64,000 nt of DNA from Desulfonatronospira thiodismutans ASO3-1 (GTDB lineage Bacteria > Desulfobacterota > Desulfovibrionia > Desulfovibrionales > Desulfonatronovibrionaceae). The translations under genes and the position numbers were made by a program. The stretch's first letter is position 1; each line of letters starts with the position of its first letter. Where the stretch lies: NCBI RefSeq assembly GCF_000174435.1, contig NZ_ACJN02000001.1:1043658-1107657 (forward strand). The letters run 5' to 3'. Positions 26,102 to 34,731 of the stretch are shown piece by piece. The notes beneath the pieces were generated by a model, which was given only the letters and a program-made list of their open reading frames with translations, did no database searches and had not been told where the DNA came from.

Positions 26102-29100
26102 TTACCCCGGAATTACCGGTCCGCTTTTTAATTGCTCCAACAGTTTTTTCCTGGCCTGGGTCAGCCACTCGTCCACGTCCTGTTCTGTCTTGAGGATAGA
26201 AGAAGGCAAGGCAACCTCTTGAACCTCCGGCTCCAGCATCCTGGCCGCCTCCATCAGCATCTGACTGTATCGTCCAGGCATGGCGGCAATGCGGTCTTTC
26301 AAGGCTGATATGCCTGCTGTGTTCAATGTATTCAGGATGGAATCGGTGCTGTCTAACTGAATAGAGGGGATGGACGCTTCCACAAGTCCTTGCTGATTGC
26401 GCAGCTCGTGGCGCTGTTCGCGGGCGAGCCTGTGCCAGTTTTCATCTTTTTCCAGCCGGGCCTCACCCTTTTCCCATTCCTGATCCCATGCCTGTTTCAG
26501 CCTGTTCAGTTCCTGGCGCAAAACCTGGGTCAGACTGGAGATGAGGGGTTCCACCAGGTCCGGCTCTTCCAGGAGCTGCCTGTTCTGCTCCACTGCCTGG
26601 ACCTGAGTGAGAATTATCTCTGCATCCTCAACGGGATGCGCATAATGGGACAGGTTTTTGAGAACCCTCCACTGGGGCATGCGCCGGGAAATACCCTGGG
26701 AGAGGTCTGACCAGGTGTCAATGTGCCTGCTCAGCTCGTCCCTGAGATTATAAATGGCCAGGAGCTGTTCATTGCCTGAAGAGAGGCGGATATCTTCCAG
26801 GAAAGAGGTGTCCGGGGGCTCGGGCATGGGAGGTTCGCCTCCGGCTGAGCTGGCCAGTTCACTTAGTTTCTGCAGAAATTCGGGTACGTGGGAGAGCTCT
26901 TCTCCCGGTTTCGAGCTGATGCCCATCTTTTGAAAGAGCTTTCGTATCTGGATACGCTGGGGCGTGGTCACAGTGGCTGATTCCACCTTGAAAACAGCCT
27001 TGCCGATGGCTTTTCGCTCCAGTTCCCTGGGGTGGACAGTATTGCCCCGTTCATCTTCAGCCCGGACCAGGCCGGCCACCAGGAGCACCTGCAGGCCGCC
27101 GTCCACAGCATCCCTGGGCCAGCCGTATTCCGGAGACTCAAAACGGTTTCTGATCTCTGCTCCCCGCTTACCTCCGGCTATGTATCCAAGTATGGCCTTG
27201 CATACCGGATTGGTGGCAGGTTCGCCCTCAAACCCCACGGCTTTGAGGGCATCGGGTGAACCCTTACCGGCGTTGGAATAGACCTTTTCCCACCCGGTGT
27301 GGTCAGCCAGATCAAACTGGGGGTAAAGTCTTTTCAGGCTGTTTTCGGCAGCTTCAATAATCATTTCCTGTAAATTGCCGCCAAGTATTTCCGTACCCCC
27401 GGCCTGAAAAACCCTGGCTCCGGAAAAGGCATCATCCAGAAGCTCGTTGATCCTTATTTCACTGTTGTCCATAATTGTCTTTATGGCTGCTCTGGCTTCT
27501 ATGCCCTCTGATGTACCTGGGTTGCCCCGTTTGTCCAGGGTGGCTGCAGCAGCCTTGCAGCTTAGAAGGTTCCTTCTCAGGTCATCGGCGGAGCGCTTGG
27601 GTATAAAGACAAAGATGGTCGGTGACTTGTTTCCAGCCTCCCTGGCCTCGGCCCTGATGGAGTTTTCATCGGTTTCCCATCCGTGCCTGATCCAGAGACA
27701 GATTCTCTGGGCACAGTCAGCAGGCAAGGAAGGCTCAAATACCGGATGAATATTGCGGGCAACCTTGGAACTGCCGTGCAGCAGGGAAAGCCGTCCAGTA
27801 ATCTCCCCAAATTTGCGCCGGATGCGATCTTCTCTTTCGGCTTCCACACGATGAGTTTCGTTGGCCAGCTGGTGGAACTGATTCTGAAACTCATCATTCC
27901 AGGCAGCGCTTTCCTCGGTCTGGATGCGATACTCCTGGCCCACCTTCATGAGCAGGCTGCAATCATCAAGGAGTCCGGGGAGTCTGCTGCGCAACCCGCC
28001 GCTGCCCTGGGCTATATCTTCGACAAGCAGGTCAGCCAGTGTGTCTGGTTCGCTTTTGATGCCCAGTGCCTGATTGGCAGCAGTTAATTTGTTCAACAGG
28101 AAGATAAGGCCGCAGGCCCGCGCGGTCAGCCTCTCATCATCATTGCCGCTGTGCCAGCGCATTATTTTTTCATGCACCTTGCGCGGCAGAATCCTGGCCT
28201 GAAGAAGCCTTTCAGCGGCATCAAAAAAGAGATAATCCGCCGGAATGACATTGCCTAAGGGGTGGTCCAGGTTGGTCTGAATGGCTTTATGTATCATGCT
28301 CAGCTGGTTGCGCAGCTGACTGTCGGTGCCGGTTTGATCCAGTACCCTGAGCGTATTTTCCCAGAAGCGGCGTCTAACAGGAAGGATAGGGTAGTCTTTG
28401 GTCAGAGCATCGATGTCTTCATGCATGTGCCCTATGGCAGTACCGGACAGGTGTCTGGAAATCTCGCCAAGGTTTTTGTGCATAGCCTGCTCTATCACCG
28501 GAATGGCATTGGAGTCCTTGGCCAGGACAGTCTGGCGTATAACGGTTTCCACGTCTGCATCAGACAGTTCAACCCTGATGGTAAACCGCCCTTCCAGTTT
28601 TTTAAGGTTGGTTGTGCCGGTTATTGCTGTCTGGCCGGTTCCTATGAATAAAAGCTTGCCGCCTATACCCTTGCAGCAGGACTCGACCACTTCCTGTACT
28701 TCCATGGAGCGTTGACTGCTGTCTCCGATAAACTGCTGAATCTCGTCCAGGACGACAAGGGTCAGCGGAAACTTCTTTTCCCTGGTCAAAGCCTTGCTGA
28801 TGGTCTTGAGCATATCGTCATTGGAGATGTCCTCAACATTAGGGAAAAGATTAATCAAGGTTTCCACGCAGGAAGAGGGGGACGGAAAATGGTGCGGCTT
28901 GACTCTGGTAAGGGCCTGATGCAGACCTTCAGCCACATAAAAATTGTCCAGTTCTTCATCCCAGTTGTGGCCTTCCTCTTCAACTATGGAACGGACCTGG
29001 TCATAAATCCCTTCCCGTTTGAGCCAGATGACGAAACTGGCTACCGGATATTTTGGGGGCAGTCCCACAGACTTGAAGATGATTCGCAGCAAAGCCAGGC

Positions 29101-29545
29101 GGACACTGCCTCTTGCACCAGCGCCCAGGGTGCCCGATGCAGCATGCAGGCCTCCTTGTCTTTTGCCCTGAACATTTAATTCTTTCAGGTGAGTGCGTAT
29201 AGAATCCGGCAGCCTGGCTATGCCTCTGGCAGTGGCTCCATCAGGAAAAACAGTATCGGTCCAGAGGGATTTGAGGATTTTGACCAGGTGAGATTTGCCG
29301 CAGCCGAAAAAACCACTGATCCAGACTCCTGGCTGTTCCGGAGCACCCTGGTCAATATTTCGCAGATAGGAATGCAGAATCTGCTCCAGACCCTTTTCGT
29401 ACTGCCCGTCGCAGACAAAGGTTTCCATCTCGTAGCGCAGAACTTTCAGCGCATCTGGAGTGGTATCCTCGTCAACCTTGGCTACTCCCTGGTTGACCAA
29501 CGACCAGGTGGAAGGATCCTTAAAATAGACCTGGCGATTGAGCAT
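26102..29545 (-). CDS. brxC: BrxC P-loop ATPase of BREX
   Basis: 1,147 residues. Opens 'LNRQVYFKDPSTWSLVNQG', typical of BrxC. Walker A 'SGFFGCGKSHLVKIL' is at residues 77-91 and Walker B 'LTLVVLDEIQQF' near 275. Long coiled segments fill the C-terminal third. BrxC is essential for BREX defence and probably a DNA-translocating or scaffold ATPase; its mechanism is unsettled. The ribosome site TTTAGGAGG precedes the ATG and is shared with the edge of an E2 element that separates it from brxB. Confidence 0.92.
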   Translation of the reverse strand: MLNRQVYFKDPSTWSLVNQGVAKVDEDTTPDALKVLRYEMETFVCDGQYEKGLEQILHSYLRNIDQGAPEQPGVWISGFFGCGKSHLVKILKSLWTDTVFPDGATARGIARLPDSIRTHLKELNVQGKRQGGLHAASGTLGAGARGSVRLALLRIIFKSVGLPPKYPVASFVIWLKREGIYDQVRSIVEEEGHNWDEELDNFYVAEGLHQALTRVKPHHFPSPSSCVETLINLFPNVEDISNDDMLKTISKALTREKKFPLTLVVLDEIQQFIGDSSQRSMEVQEVVESCCKGIGGKLLFIGTGQTAITGTTNLKKLEGRFTIRVELSDADVETVIRQTVLAKDSNAIPVIEQAMHKNLGEISRHLSGTAIGHMHEDIDALTKDYPILPVRRRFWENTLRVLDQTGTDSQLRNQLSMIHKAIQTNLDHPLGNVIPADYLFFDAAERLLQARILPRKVHEKIMRWHSGNDDERLTARACGLIFLLNKLTAANQALGIKSEPDTLADLLVEDIAQGSGGLRSRLPGLLDDCSLLMKVGQEYRIQTEESAAWNDEFQNQFHQLANETHRVEAEREDRIRRKFGEITGRLSLLHGSSKVARNIHPVFEPSLPADCAQRICLWIRHGWETDENSIRAEAREAGNKSPTIFVFIPKRSADDLRRNLLSCKAAAATLDKRGNPGTSEGIEARAAIKTIMDNSEIRINELLDDAFSGARVFQAGGTEILGGNLQEMIIEAAENSLKRLYPQFDLADHTGWEKVYSNAGKGSPDALKAVGFEGEPATNPVCKAILGYIAGGKRGAEIRNRFESPEYGWPRDAVDGGLQVLLVAGLVRAEDERGNTVHPRELERKAIGKAVFKVESATVTTPQRIQIRKLFQKMGISSKPGEELSHVPEFLQKLSELASSAGGEPPMPEPPDTSFLEDIRLSSGNEQLLAIYNLRDELSRHIDTWSDLSQGISRRMPQWRVLKNLSHYAHPVEDAEIILTQVQAVEQNRQLLEEPDLVEPLISSLTQVLRQELNRLKQAWDQEWEKGEARLEKDENWHRLAREQRHELRNQQGLVEASIPSIQLDSTDSILNTLNTAGISALKDRIAAMPGRYSQMLMEAARMLEPEVQEVALPSSILKTEQDVDEWLTQARKKLLEQLKSGPVIPG

Positions 29546-29554
29546 TCATTCCTC

Positions 29555-29779
29555 CTAAAGCAGGCTATGCCTGCAACCCATTTTTTCTCACGCAAAGACG
29601 CGAAGATCGCAAAGTAAGAAATTTATCTTTGCGTTATGTATGGCAACATTCAACCGGGCCTGCTCCTCAGTATAGATTGCGGGCACGGTGTAAACTCCCC
29701 TCCTTAGCCAAGGAGGGGTCGGGGGTGGTTGTATGAGATCCCTTCCTTTTTTATGACAGGGTCTCAGGAGTAAGTCTAA
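29555..29779. repeat. E2 element, copy 2, between brxB and brxC
   Basis: Begins CTAAAGCAGGC with the hairpin AGCAGGCTATGCCTGC, then GCAACCCA. Ends TTTTATGACAGGGTC, then AGGAGTAAGTCTAA. It has CTAA at both ends. Read on the minus strand, CTAA is TTAG: one copy supplies the TAG stop of brxB and the other the start of the TTTAGGAGG ribosome site of brxC. The element therefore enlarges the gap without damaging either gene. The interior contains ACGCAAAGACGCGAAGATCG-type sequence and no gene. Confidence 0.7.
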
Positions 29780-30330
29780 AGACTTGCATCTGCGGTCAAA
29801 GGCACCGCCAGATAATTCCATCCGTCATAACCATCCAGGAGCCTGTAATTGTTGTTTTCATAGCTACCAGGAAAAAGGACCACTAATCTGCCTGCAACTA
29901 TTGATGACAGGCTGTCGACAACATCGCGGACTTTGGAAAACCCGAATAATGAGCCTACACCCATCAGAGTGACCACTGAATTGTCGTCGATATTGTTTTT
30001 CTCATAGAATTCGGCAAAGGACCGGGTAATATGTTGCTGATAGTTTTCCGGGAGAAGAGTCTTGAGCAAGTCCGGATTCTGGAAGTATTTTCCGGCATAT
30101 TTTTGGGACAGCATCCAGCAGGCAAAGGATTCAGTTAAATCGAAGAGGTACCAGTCGTGTCCTGCCTGTCTTGTGGCAAGTTCAAACTCGTCAATCCTGG
30201 CCCTGATCTTAAGTTCTTCAGCCTCATTGTAGACACAGAATATTATCCTCTGAGCCGGGGCTTCATCTCTGCGCCAGGGTATGGAAATATAATTACTGTA
30301 GACTTCAATAAGCTGTTTGGTTCTGCTCAT
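29776..30330 (-). CDS. brxB: BrxB (DUF1788) of BREX
   Basis: 184 residues with the DUF1788 pattern: 'QRIIFCVYNEAEELKIRARI', 'WYLFDLTESFACWML' and the C-terminal 'YDGWNYLAVPLT'. The start lies 26 bases inside the end of brxA, so translation is coupled. BrxB is a small core protein required for BREX defence, of unknown biochemical role. The stop codon TAG lies within the CTAA edge of an E2 element; the protein length is still normal for the family. Confidence 0.88.
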   Translation of the reverse strand: MSRTKQLIEVYSNYISIPWRRDEAPAQRIIFCVYNEAEELKIRARIDEFELATRQAGHDWYLFDLTESFACWMLSQKYAGKYFQNPDLLKTLLPENYQQHITRSFAEFYEKNNIDDNSVVTLMGVGSLFGFSKVRDVVDSLSSIVAGRLVVLFPGSYENNNYRLLDGYDGWNYLAVPLTADASL

Positions 30331-31141
30331 TTAGCCGCTCTGTTTCTGTTGGTGTAATTAATCCAGGGAACTGTACCTCGATGACCTCTCCGATATTTTT
30401 AAACACCATCCACCCACGGCGCGAACTTTCCCTGGCCAGTTCGAGTCCCTGTTCTACGGAGCAATCCAGGATGTTGAAGAAATCGCAGGCAAACAGAGAC
30501 TGTCCCCGCAGGCCGCTGATATGCCCCAGCAAAAGGGCGTAGGCTATGCTGCCGGGAGTTGCCTGAACGCTGGTGCGGACCTTGTTGTACTTTCCACGCA
30601 GATGCCCGGATTTTGTCCAGGACGAGGCCAGGTTTTGTGCAGCTGATTTCAGGGTGGCCCGGCTGAAACAGTCTTGTCTGTGGGAATCTATAAATTCCTC
30701 CAGATCTTCTCTTTTTAAGGTGTTTCCTGGTGGAGTTTTCAGGATAAATGTGGAGCTAAGCCGCAGGAGGGGGTCCCTACAGCAGGCACAAAGTATGGCC
30801 AGTAATGCCCTGCCTTCATTATCGCGCTTCCAGAAATGGAGCATGTTGCGAAATATGAATATACCGGGGTCCAGTCCGTACAGGCTGCTCAGGTGGTTGA
30901 AGGTGATGGTCCTGGTCTTGCCTGACCTCTTGCCCAGACAATTATCGTTGACAACGGCCTGCCTGTAATCGGGTTTTCCTGCTTCCGGATTGTCGATATA
31001 TGACAAGAGCGCTTTCAGATCCTGAAGCATAATAGTTCTGGCGGTATGAACACCGCCTCCATGGAGGCGAAAACCCATCCTGGCCAAAACCGTTTTATGC
31101 GGGTCTGTAATTGTGCCGGGCATAACCTGCTTGTTCAGCAT
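30305..31141 (-). CDS. brxA: BrxA (DUF1819) of BREX
   Basis: 278 residues from the ATG at 31141 ('MLNKQVMPGTITDPHKTVLA'). A TTG at 31207 is in frame but would start inside a putative -35 element, so the internal ATG is preferred. The body fits DUF1819: 'HFWKRDNEGRALLAILCACC' and the C-terminal 'RRGWMVFKNIGEVIEVQFPG'. BrxA is a small helical DNA-binding protein and the first gene of type 1 BREX operons. This puts the operon promoter immediately upstream. Confidence 0.85.
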   Translation of the reverse strand: MLNKQVMPGTITDPHKTVLARMGFRLHGGGVHTARTIMLQDLKALLSYIDNPEAGKPDYRQAVVNDNCLGKRSGKTRTITFNHLSSLYGLDPGIFIFRNMLHFWKRDNEGRALLAILCACCRDPLLRLSSTFILKTPPGNTLKREDLEEFIDSHRQDCFSRATLKSAAQNLASSWTKSGHLRGKYNKVRTSVQATPGSIAYALLLGHISGLRGQSLFACDFFNILDCSVEQGLELARESSRRGWMVFKNIGEVIEVQFPGLITPTETERLNEQNQTAY

Positions 31142-31178
31142 AGACCATTTTCCAGGATACTTTAAGTTAAAAAGCAGG

Positions 31179-31207
31179 AGATTATGAGTAAGAAGGTCAA
31201 AAGTCAA
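31179..31207 (-). promoter_or_regulatory. Candidate promoter of the BREX operon
   Basis: On the minus strand TTGACT (31207-31202) is followed after 17 bases by TAATCT (31184-31179), with an overlapping CATAAT two bases earlier. The -35 matches well and the -10 only moderately. It would give a leader of about 30 bases before the brxA ATG. No operator-like palindrome is obvious. Confidence 0.3.
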
Positions 31208-31332
31208 TTTATTAAGGACTTGTTTTTCAGAAGAATTCGGCCAGATATATGCTGAGCAACTGTTTGATGATTATTGTTTTTACATACAACGCCATGCTTG
31301 CCCAGACTGTTTTCGGGGCAATCCCTGGCCTT

Positions 31333-31624
31333 TTATTTGTCGAGGCAGGCCGGGCTGCCCTGCACCCAGGTAAGATGAAGGGACACACCGGAACGAGAAC
31401 CTGCTGAATTCAAGCTGTCTTTGCTTGCGCTGCCACCCATAAGTTCGGCAAAAGCTGCATAGTCCTGGAAGCCTTCATGGGACTGGCTGAAGGAGTGAAC
31501 CAGCATTAGAGCATGCTGAGTGTTGAATCTCTGGGCCTCAATGAGGGCTGATGCTGTGCGGTGCAAAAGCTGATAGCGGATGGAGTGGGGGCCTGCGTCC
31601 AGCTCAAGCAGCCTTAGTGTTCTT
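31333..31624 (-). pseudogene. C-terminal remnant of an unidentified gene
   Basis: A coherent frame of about 95 codons ending at 31333, with 'LELDAGPHSIRYQLLHRTAS' leading into 'QHALMLVHSFSQSHEGFQDY'. It looks like the conserved C-terminal part of a small DUF (DUF6946-like), but I am unsure. Its upstream end runs straight into a RAYT-type REP at 31627, so the N-terminus is missing. It lies 126 bases upstream of the brxA frame. Confidence 0.35.
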
Positions 31625-31626
31625 CC

Positions 31627-31720
31627 GGGTCGGACTTAAATATTTATCTGATTTTACATGAGATACATCCCCAAAATAGCTTTTTTTGGGCTTAAACAGC
31701 CCTTTTCGGCCTCTAAATGA
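31627..31720 (-). repeat. Solo RAYT-type REP
   Basis: Begins GGGTCGGACTTAAATATTTATC and continues CCCCAAAATAGCTTTTTTTG, then GCCTCTAAATG. It follows the same order as the left arm of the RAYT element at 13922 (GGGTCGGACC, then ATAAATATCCC, then AAAATAGCC). It truncates the gene remnant at 31333-31624. The remaining 270 bases up to the E1 element hold nothing I can support. Confidence 0.5.
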
Positions 31721-31990
31721 GAGTTGTAAGGTCCTGGAGCCAACAGCAATGCTTTCTGACCAGTCCGGATTTCGCTTCGCTTTATAACCAATTGCTTCAT
31801 CAATCCAAGAGGAATAATCCAGAGTCAGATGTTTTTGTCTGTACCACCGAAAAGTTCGAGCAGCTTTTAGTGAGTTCTGGAATAAGAGAACCTGCCGTTA
31901 CTGGGACCTGACCCTGCCACCTCATCCAGAGACTGACCTTCATTGATCACCCGCCGGATTTGCCGTAGAAGCTCAATATACTAGATCCTG

Positions 31991-32166
31991 GGTAACCATT
32001 CAGGGGGCATATTCCGGCCCGGGGACAGTCCCCGCGACACCTTTCCTGCACAAAGACAAAAATTACATGCGCAGATTTTTTTGAATCTGCATAGATATTC
32101 TTAGCGGGGGACAGTCCCCAGGCCTGGTGCCAGGGACTAAAACTGAGTACCCCCTGAATGCTTACG
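31991..32166. repeat. E1 MITE-like element, copy A
   Basis: 176 bp. The terminal inverted repeats GGTAACCATTCAGGGGG and CCCCCTGAATGCTTACG differ at a few positions. A perfect target duplication ATCCTG flanks it (31985-31990 and 32167-32172). Inside are two GGGGACAGTCCCC palindromes in CCCGGGGACAGTCCCCGCG and GGGGGACAGTCCCCAGG contexts. There is no coding capacity, and the transposase that moves it is not in the window. Confidence 0.8.
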
Positions 32167-32239
32167 ATCCTGCCTGTTTCCGGGATCAATTGCAGGCCCT
32201 TTAAACAACTGTGATGTTGCAAAAAACTTATGGGTTGAG

Positions 32240-33013
32240 TTAATCACTGCAATAACGCTGCATAAATGTTTGCGTTATGTCTCTTAGTCGATCATCCAGA
32301 ATCCTGTATACCCGAACCTGAATATCTTCAGGCACGCCTTTGTAGAAGGTCTGGGCGATCCCGCCGGTTATGCAGGTCAGGGTATCACTGTCCCCTCCAA
32401 GGGATACAGCTGTACGCAGGGCGTCCTCAAATCCGCTGGAGTCAATAAAGGCCCGCACAGCCTGGGGAACGGTCCCCTGTGACGACACATCGAACTGGTA
32501 TGTGGGGCGGATTTCATCCACATGCCGATTCAGGTCGTAACCAAACTCATTTTCTATGTACGTCTTTATCTCATCCCTGGTTTTGCCCTGCCTGGCCAGA
32601 AATATTGCCGCTGCTGTTGCCTGCCCGCCCTTGATCCCTTCCGGGTGATTGTGAGTGACTTCTGTATATTCTCGAGCCTTTTTAAGCACAGTATCCAGGT
32701 CATCATAAGCGAACCCCACCGGGCTGATGCGCATGGCGGCCCCGTTTCCCCAGCTGTTGTAAGGGCCAAGCCCTGGATTTTTCGCCCACTTATGAAAGCT
32801 TCCCCCGTAGCCTGCTCCTGGATACCATTTGTAGAATCGCCTCATGTTTTCATCATAAGGCCTTCCAGTCATGATGGTATCTGCAAGGGCCACGGTCAGG
32901 ACGGTATCGTCAGTAAAGAAGCTGCGCGAGGTGAACAGATCAAAATCCTTGGTCTTGATGTTGTCCCACTCGTAAACCGATCCGACAATATCTCCGGCAA
33001 TGGCTCCAATCAT
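32240..33013 (-). CDS. ADP-ribosylglycohydrolase family protein
   Basis: 257 residues, complete. N-terminal 'MIGAIAGDIVGSVYEW', the metal-binding 'FFTDDTVLTVALA' (T-D-D), and the C-terminal 'SLGGDSDTLTCITGGIAQ' (G-D-S-D-T) are the family's dinuclear-metal residues. Enzymes of this family remove ADP-ribose from proteins, small molecules or nucleic acids. No ADP-ribosyltransferase partner is adjacent. The last 311 bases of this locus (32247-32557) are duplicated at 35462-35772. It lies between an E1 and an E2 element. Confidence 0.85.
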   Translation of the reverse strand: MIGAIAGDIVGSVYEWDNIKTKDFDLFTSRSFFTDDTVLTVALADTIMTGRPYDENMRRFYKWYPGAGYGGSFHKWAKNPGLGPYNSWGNGAAMRISPVGFAYDDLDTVLKKAREYTEVTHNHPEGIKGGQATAAAIFLARQGKTRDEIKTYIENEFGYDLNRHVDEIRPTYQFDVSSQGTVPQAVRAFIDSSGFEDALRTAVSLGGDSDTLTCITGGIAQTFYKGVPEDIQVRVYRILDDRLRDITQTFMQRYCSD

Positions 33014-33049
33014 TTATCCCCTCTCCTTGTTGCGAGAAACATTGCTTCG

Positions 33050-33374
33050 CTAAAGCGGGCTACACCCTCAACCAAAAAAATAAAGAAACCTTAACCGCCC
33101 GTTCTCCCGCCCATGGCGGGATCACTCAAGACGCAAAGGTCGCAAAGGAAGGCAAGAAGATTTTTTTCATTTGCCGGGTGTTCGGCAAATGAAAAGGCAG
33201 CTTGTCCAAAACCGTGTCCCGGTTTTGGACAATACCCCTGTGCTTCACGTCTTTAACTTTGCGTACTTAGCGCCTGGCCTGCCACGCGTCCTGCCACGCT
33301 TTCCTGCCACGCCTCATAGCGTGGTTCGCGTGGTTCTTGTTTTTTATGACAGGGTCTGAGGAGTAAGTCACTAA
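33050..33374. repeat. E2 element, copy 3
   Basis: Starts CTAAAGCGGGCTACACCCTC. Ends TTTTTTATGACAGGGTCTGA, then GGAGTAAGTCACTAA, nearly identical to copy 1 over the last 36 bases. CTAA is at both ends. The interior (about 290 bases) holds short hairpins, for example TTTGCCGGGTGTTCGGCAAA and GTCCAAAACCGTGTCCCGGT. There is no gene. It lies just upstream of the ADP-ribosylglycohydrolase start. Confidence 0.65.
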
Positions 33375-33542
33375 CGGTCATATGCAAGTCAATCAGACCA
33401 GTCAGGTGGAACAGACCGACCGCCGGGAGCATTGCCGGATAGAAAGATATTTTTGCTACCGGTGGAAACCACCAACTTGTGCCCCAAGAAAAAAGGTGGG
33501 GTCAATTGGAGTTGTTGAACAATGGAGCACCCCCCCCCATGT

Positions 33543-33893
33543 TCATTTGCCGGTATCGCGGACAACCTCGGCTTGCTGGTCGCCTCTGTCCTGATGGATG
33601 GAAATTGATTTTTTCAAGGGCACTGTCTGCAGATCTACTCCCAGCGCCCGGATGACTCTCAGTACAGTATCATACCTGGGCTTTGCCCCTGATTTTAACG
33701 CCTTGTACAGGCTCTCGCGGCCCAGGCCGGCATCTTTCGCCAGGTCTGTCATTCCGCGTGCCTTTGCTACGTCGCCTACAGCAGTCAAGAAGACGCTGGG
33801 GTCTTCATCTTCAAGTGCTGCATTCAGGTATTCGGCAATGACTTCTTCACTGTCGAGATACTCCGCTGCATCGAATTTTGCCAATTTAGTCAT
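33543..33893 (-). CDS. HTH addiction-module antitoxin (TIGR02684-like)
   Basis: 116 residues. The start 'KFDAAEYLDSEEVIAEYLNA', 'FLTAVGDVAKARGMTDLAKD' and an HTH 'AGLGRESLYKALKSG' are diagnostic of the antidote that pairs with Gp49/HigB-like toxins. The C-terminal 25 residues extend past the usual end of the family. The original toxin stop overlaps its ATG by eight bases. Because the toxin is disrupted, this antitoxin is now unpaired. Confidence 0.8.
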   Translation of the reverse strand: MTKLAKFDAAEYLDSEEVIAEYLNAALEDEDPSVFLTAVGDVAKARGMTDLAKDAGLGRESLYKALKSGAKPRYDTVLRVIRALGVDLQTVPLKKSISIHQDRGDQQAEVVRDTGK

Positions 33894-34265
33894 CGTATAT
33901 CCCCCGGTATTTTACAGCCAACTCACGGGCTTTCTTGATGTCTTTTTTTTGGCTCGAATTATCGCCACCGCACAACAGAAGATACACAAACCTCCCTTCT
34001 CTTGTGAAATAAATCCTATAGCCCGGACGTAACCATTCAGGGGGCAGTTACCGGCCACCTGCCACCACCGAGGTCCCCCCTGAATGGTTACGCCCGGACC
34101 ATAACTGATTCTCACCTCTGAGACACGCTTCCCAACAGACTCGCAGTCTCCGAAATTGCCCGCCTCTGCAGAGCGGATACGAGCAATTATGCGGGCTTTT
34201 CCCAGCGGATCCCGGAGCCTTTTCAGCCAGTTGTCAAACTCTTGCGTTCGCAGGAAAATGTACAT
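33886..34265 (-). pseudogene. Gp49/HigB-like toxin interrupted by an E1 MITE
   Basis: Removing 71 bases (one 7-base target copy plus the 64-base element) restores an uninterrupted 102-codon gene. It reads 'RTQEFDNWLKRLRDPLGKAR' to 'VSEVRISYGPG', then 'YRIYFTREGRFVYLLLCGGD' and 'DIKKARELAVKY', exactly the expected TIGR02683 toxin. The restored stop overlaps the antitoxin ATG by eight bases. In its present form the frame shifts after 'SYGPG' and the toxin's C-terminal strands are lost, so it should be inactive. Confidence 0.92.
34029..34092. repeat. E1 MITE, copy B, inside a toxin gene
   Basis: 64-65 bp (one base at the left edge is ambiguous). The ends GTAACCATTCAGGGGG and CCCCCTGAATGGTTACG are perfect inverted repeats. 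The target CCCGGAC is present on both sides (34022-34028, 34093-34099). It is the shortest copy, lacking the GGGGACAGTCCCC interior of copies A and C. Its insertion breaks the toxin at 33886-34265. Confidence 0.9.
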
Positions 34266-34421
34266 TTTAATCAAAGTATCTATTTGGATACAGGGTGTCA
34301 AGAATGAAGGTGAGGTTTATCTGTCTTCACGCTGAAAACGATAAAAATCAGGCAGATAGAAGCTTCTGGATCTCTGCTGACATATATTATGCTGTCCGGC
34401 CTGGTTCTTATCCATCAACGC

Positions 34422-34718
34422 TCAATGTGCTCCAGCAGGTTTATAAGGCTTAACAATAATTTCCGGCTTTTTCTGACGCATTTTGCAAACATCAAATCCT
34501 GCCTGCATCCGGAGCAGCATATCCATGCTGACTCCAAATGCTTTTTCAATACGGTAGGCCATCTCTGGAGACAGAGAGGTCTTCTGGTTGACCAGGGCAG
34601 ACAAGGTGGCCCTGCGAACCCCCAGCAAACCAGCCGCTTCTGAAATGGACAGATTCAAGGAATCCAGGACCTCTGCTTTAACAAACAGCCCTGGATGAGG
34701 CGGATTTTTCATGGGCAT
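34422..34718 (-). CDS. higA: HigA-family antitoxin
   Basis: 98 residues from the ATG at 34718, supported by AAAGGAG seven bases upstream. It has the HigA signature 'NPPHPGLFVKAEVLDSLNLS', an XRE HTH 'ISEAAGLLGVRRATLSALVN', and 'LSPEMAYRIEKAFGVSMDML'. The toxin gene precedes it by 13 bases, the toxin-first order typical of higBA. HigA represses its own operon and blocks HigB. Confidence 0.85.
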   Translation of the reverse strand: MPMKNPPHPGLFVKAEVLDSLNLSISEAAGLLGVRRATLSALVNQKTSLSPEMAYRIEKAFGVSMDMLLRMQAGFDVCKMRQKKPEIIVKPYKPAGAH

Positions 34719-34731
34719 ATCAAAACTCCTT

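Noticed and set aside
24177-28715. Plus-strand open frames across pglX and brxC
   Set aside because: Shadows of high-GC codons in the opposite strand; no motifs, no ribosome sites.
31717-31911. A 64-codon plus-strand frame between REP and E1 elements
   Set aside because: No ribosome site, no similarity to known folds, and it starts at the edge of a REP.
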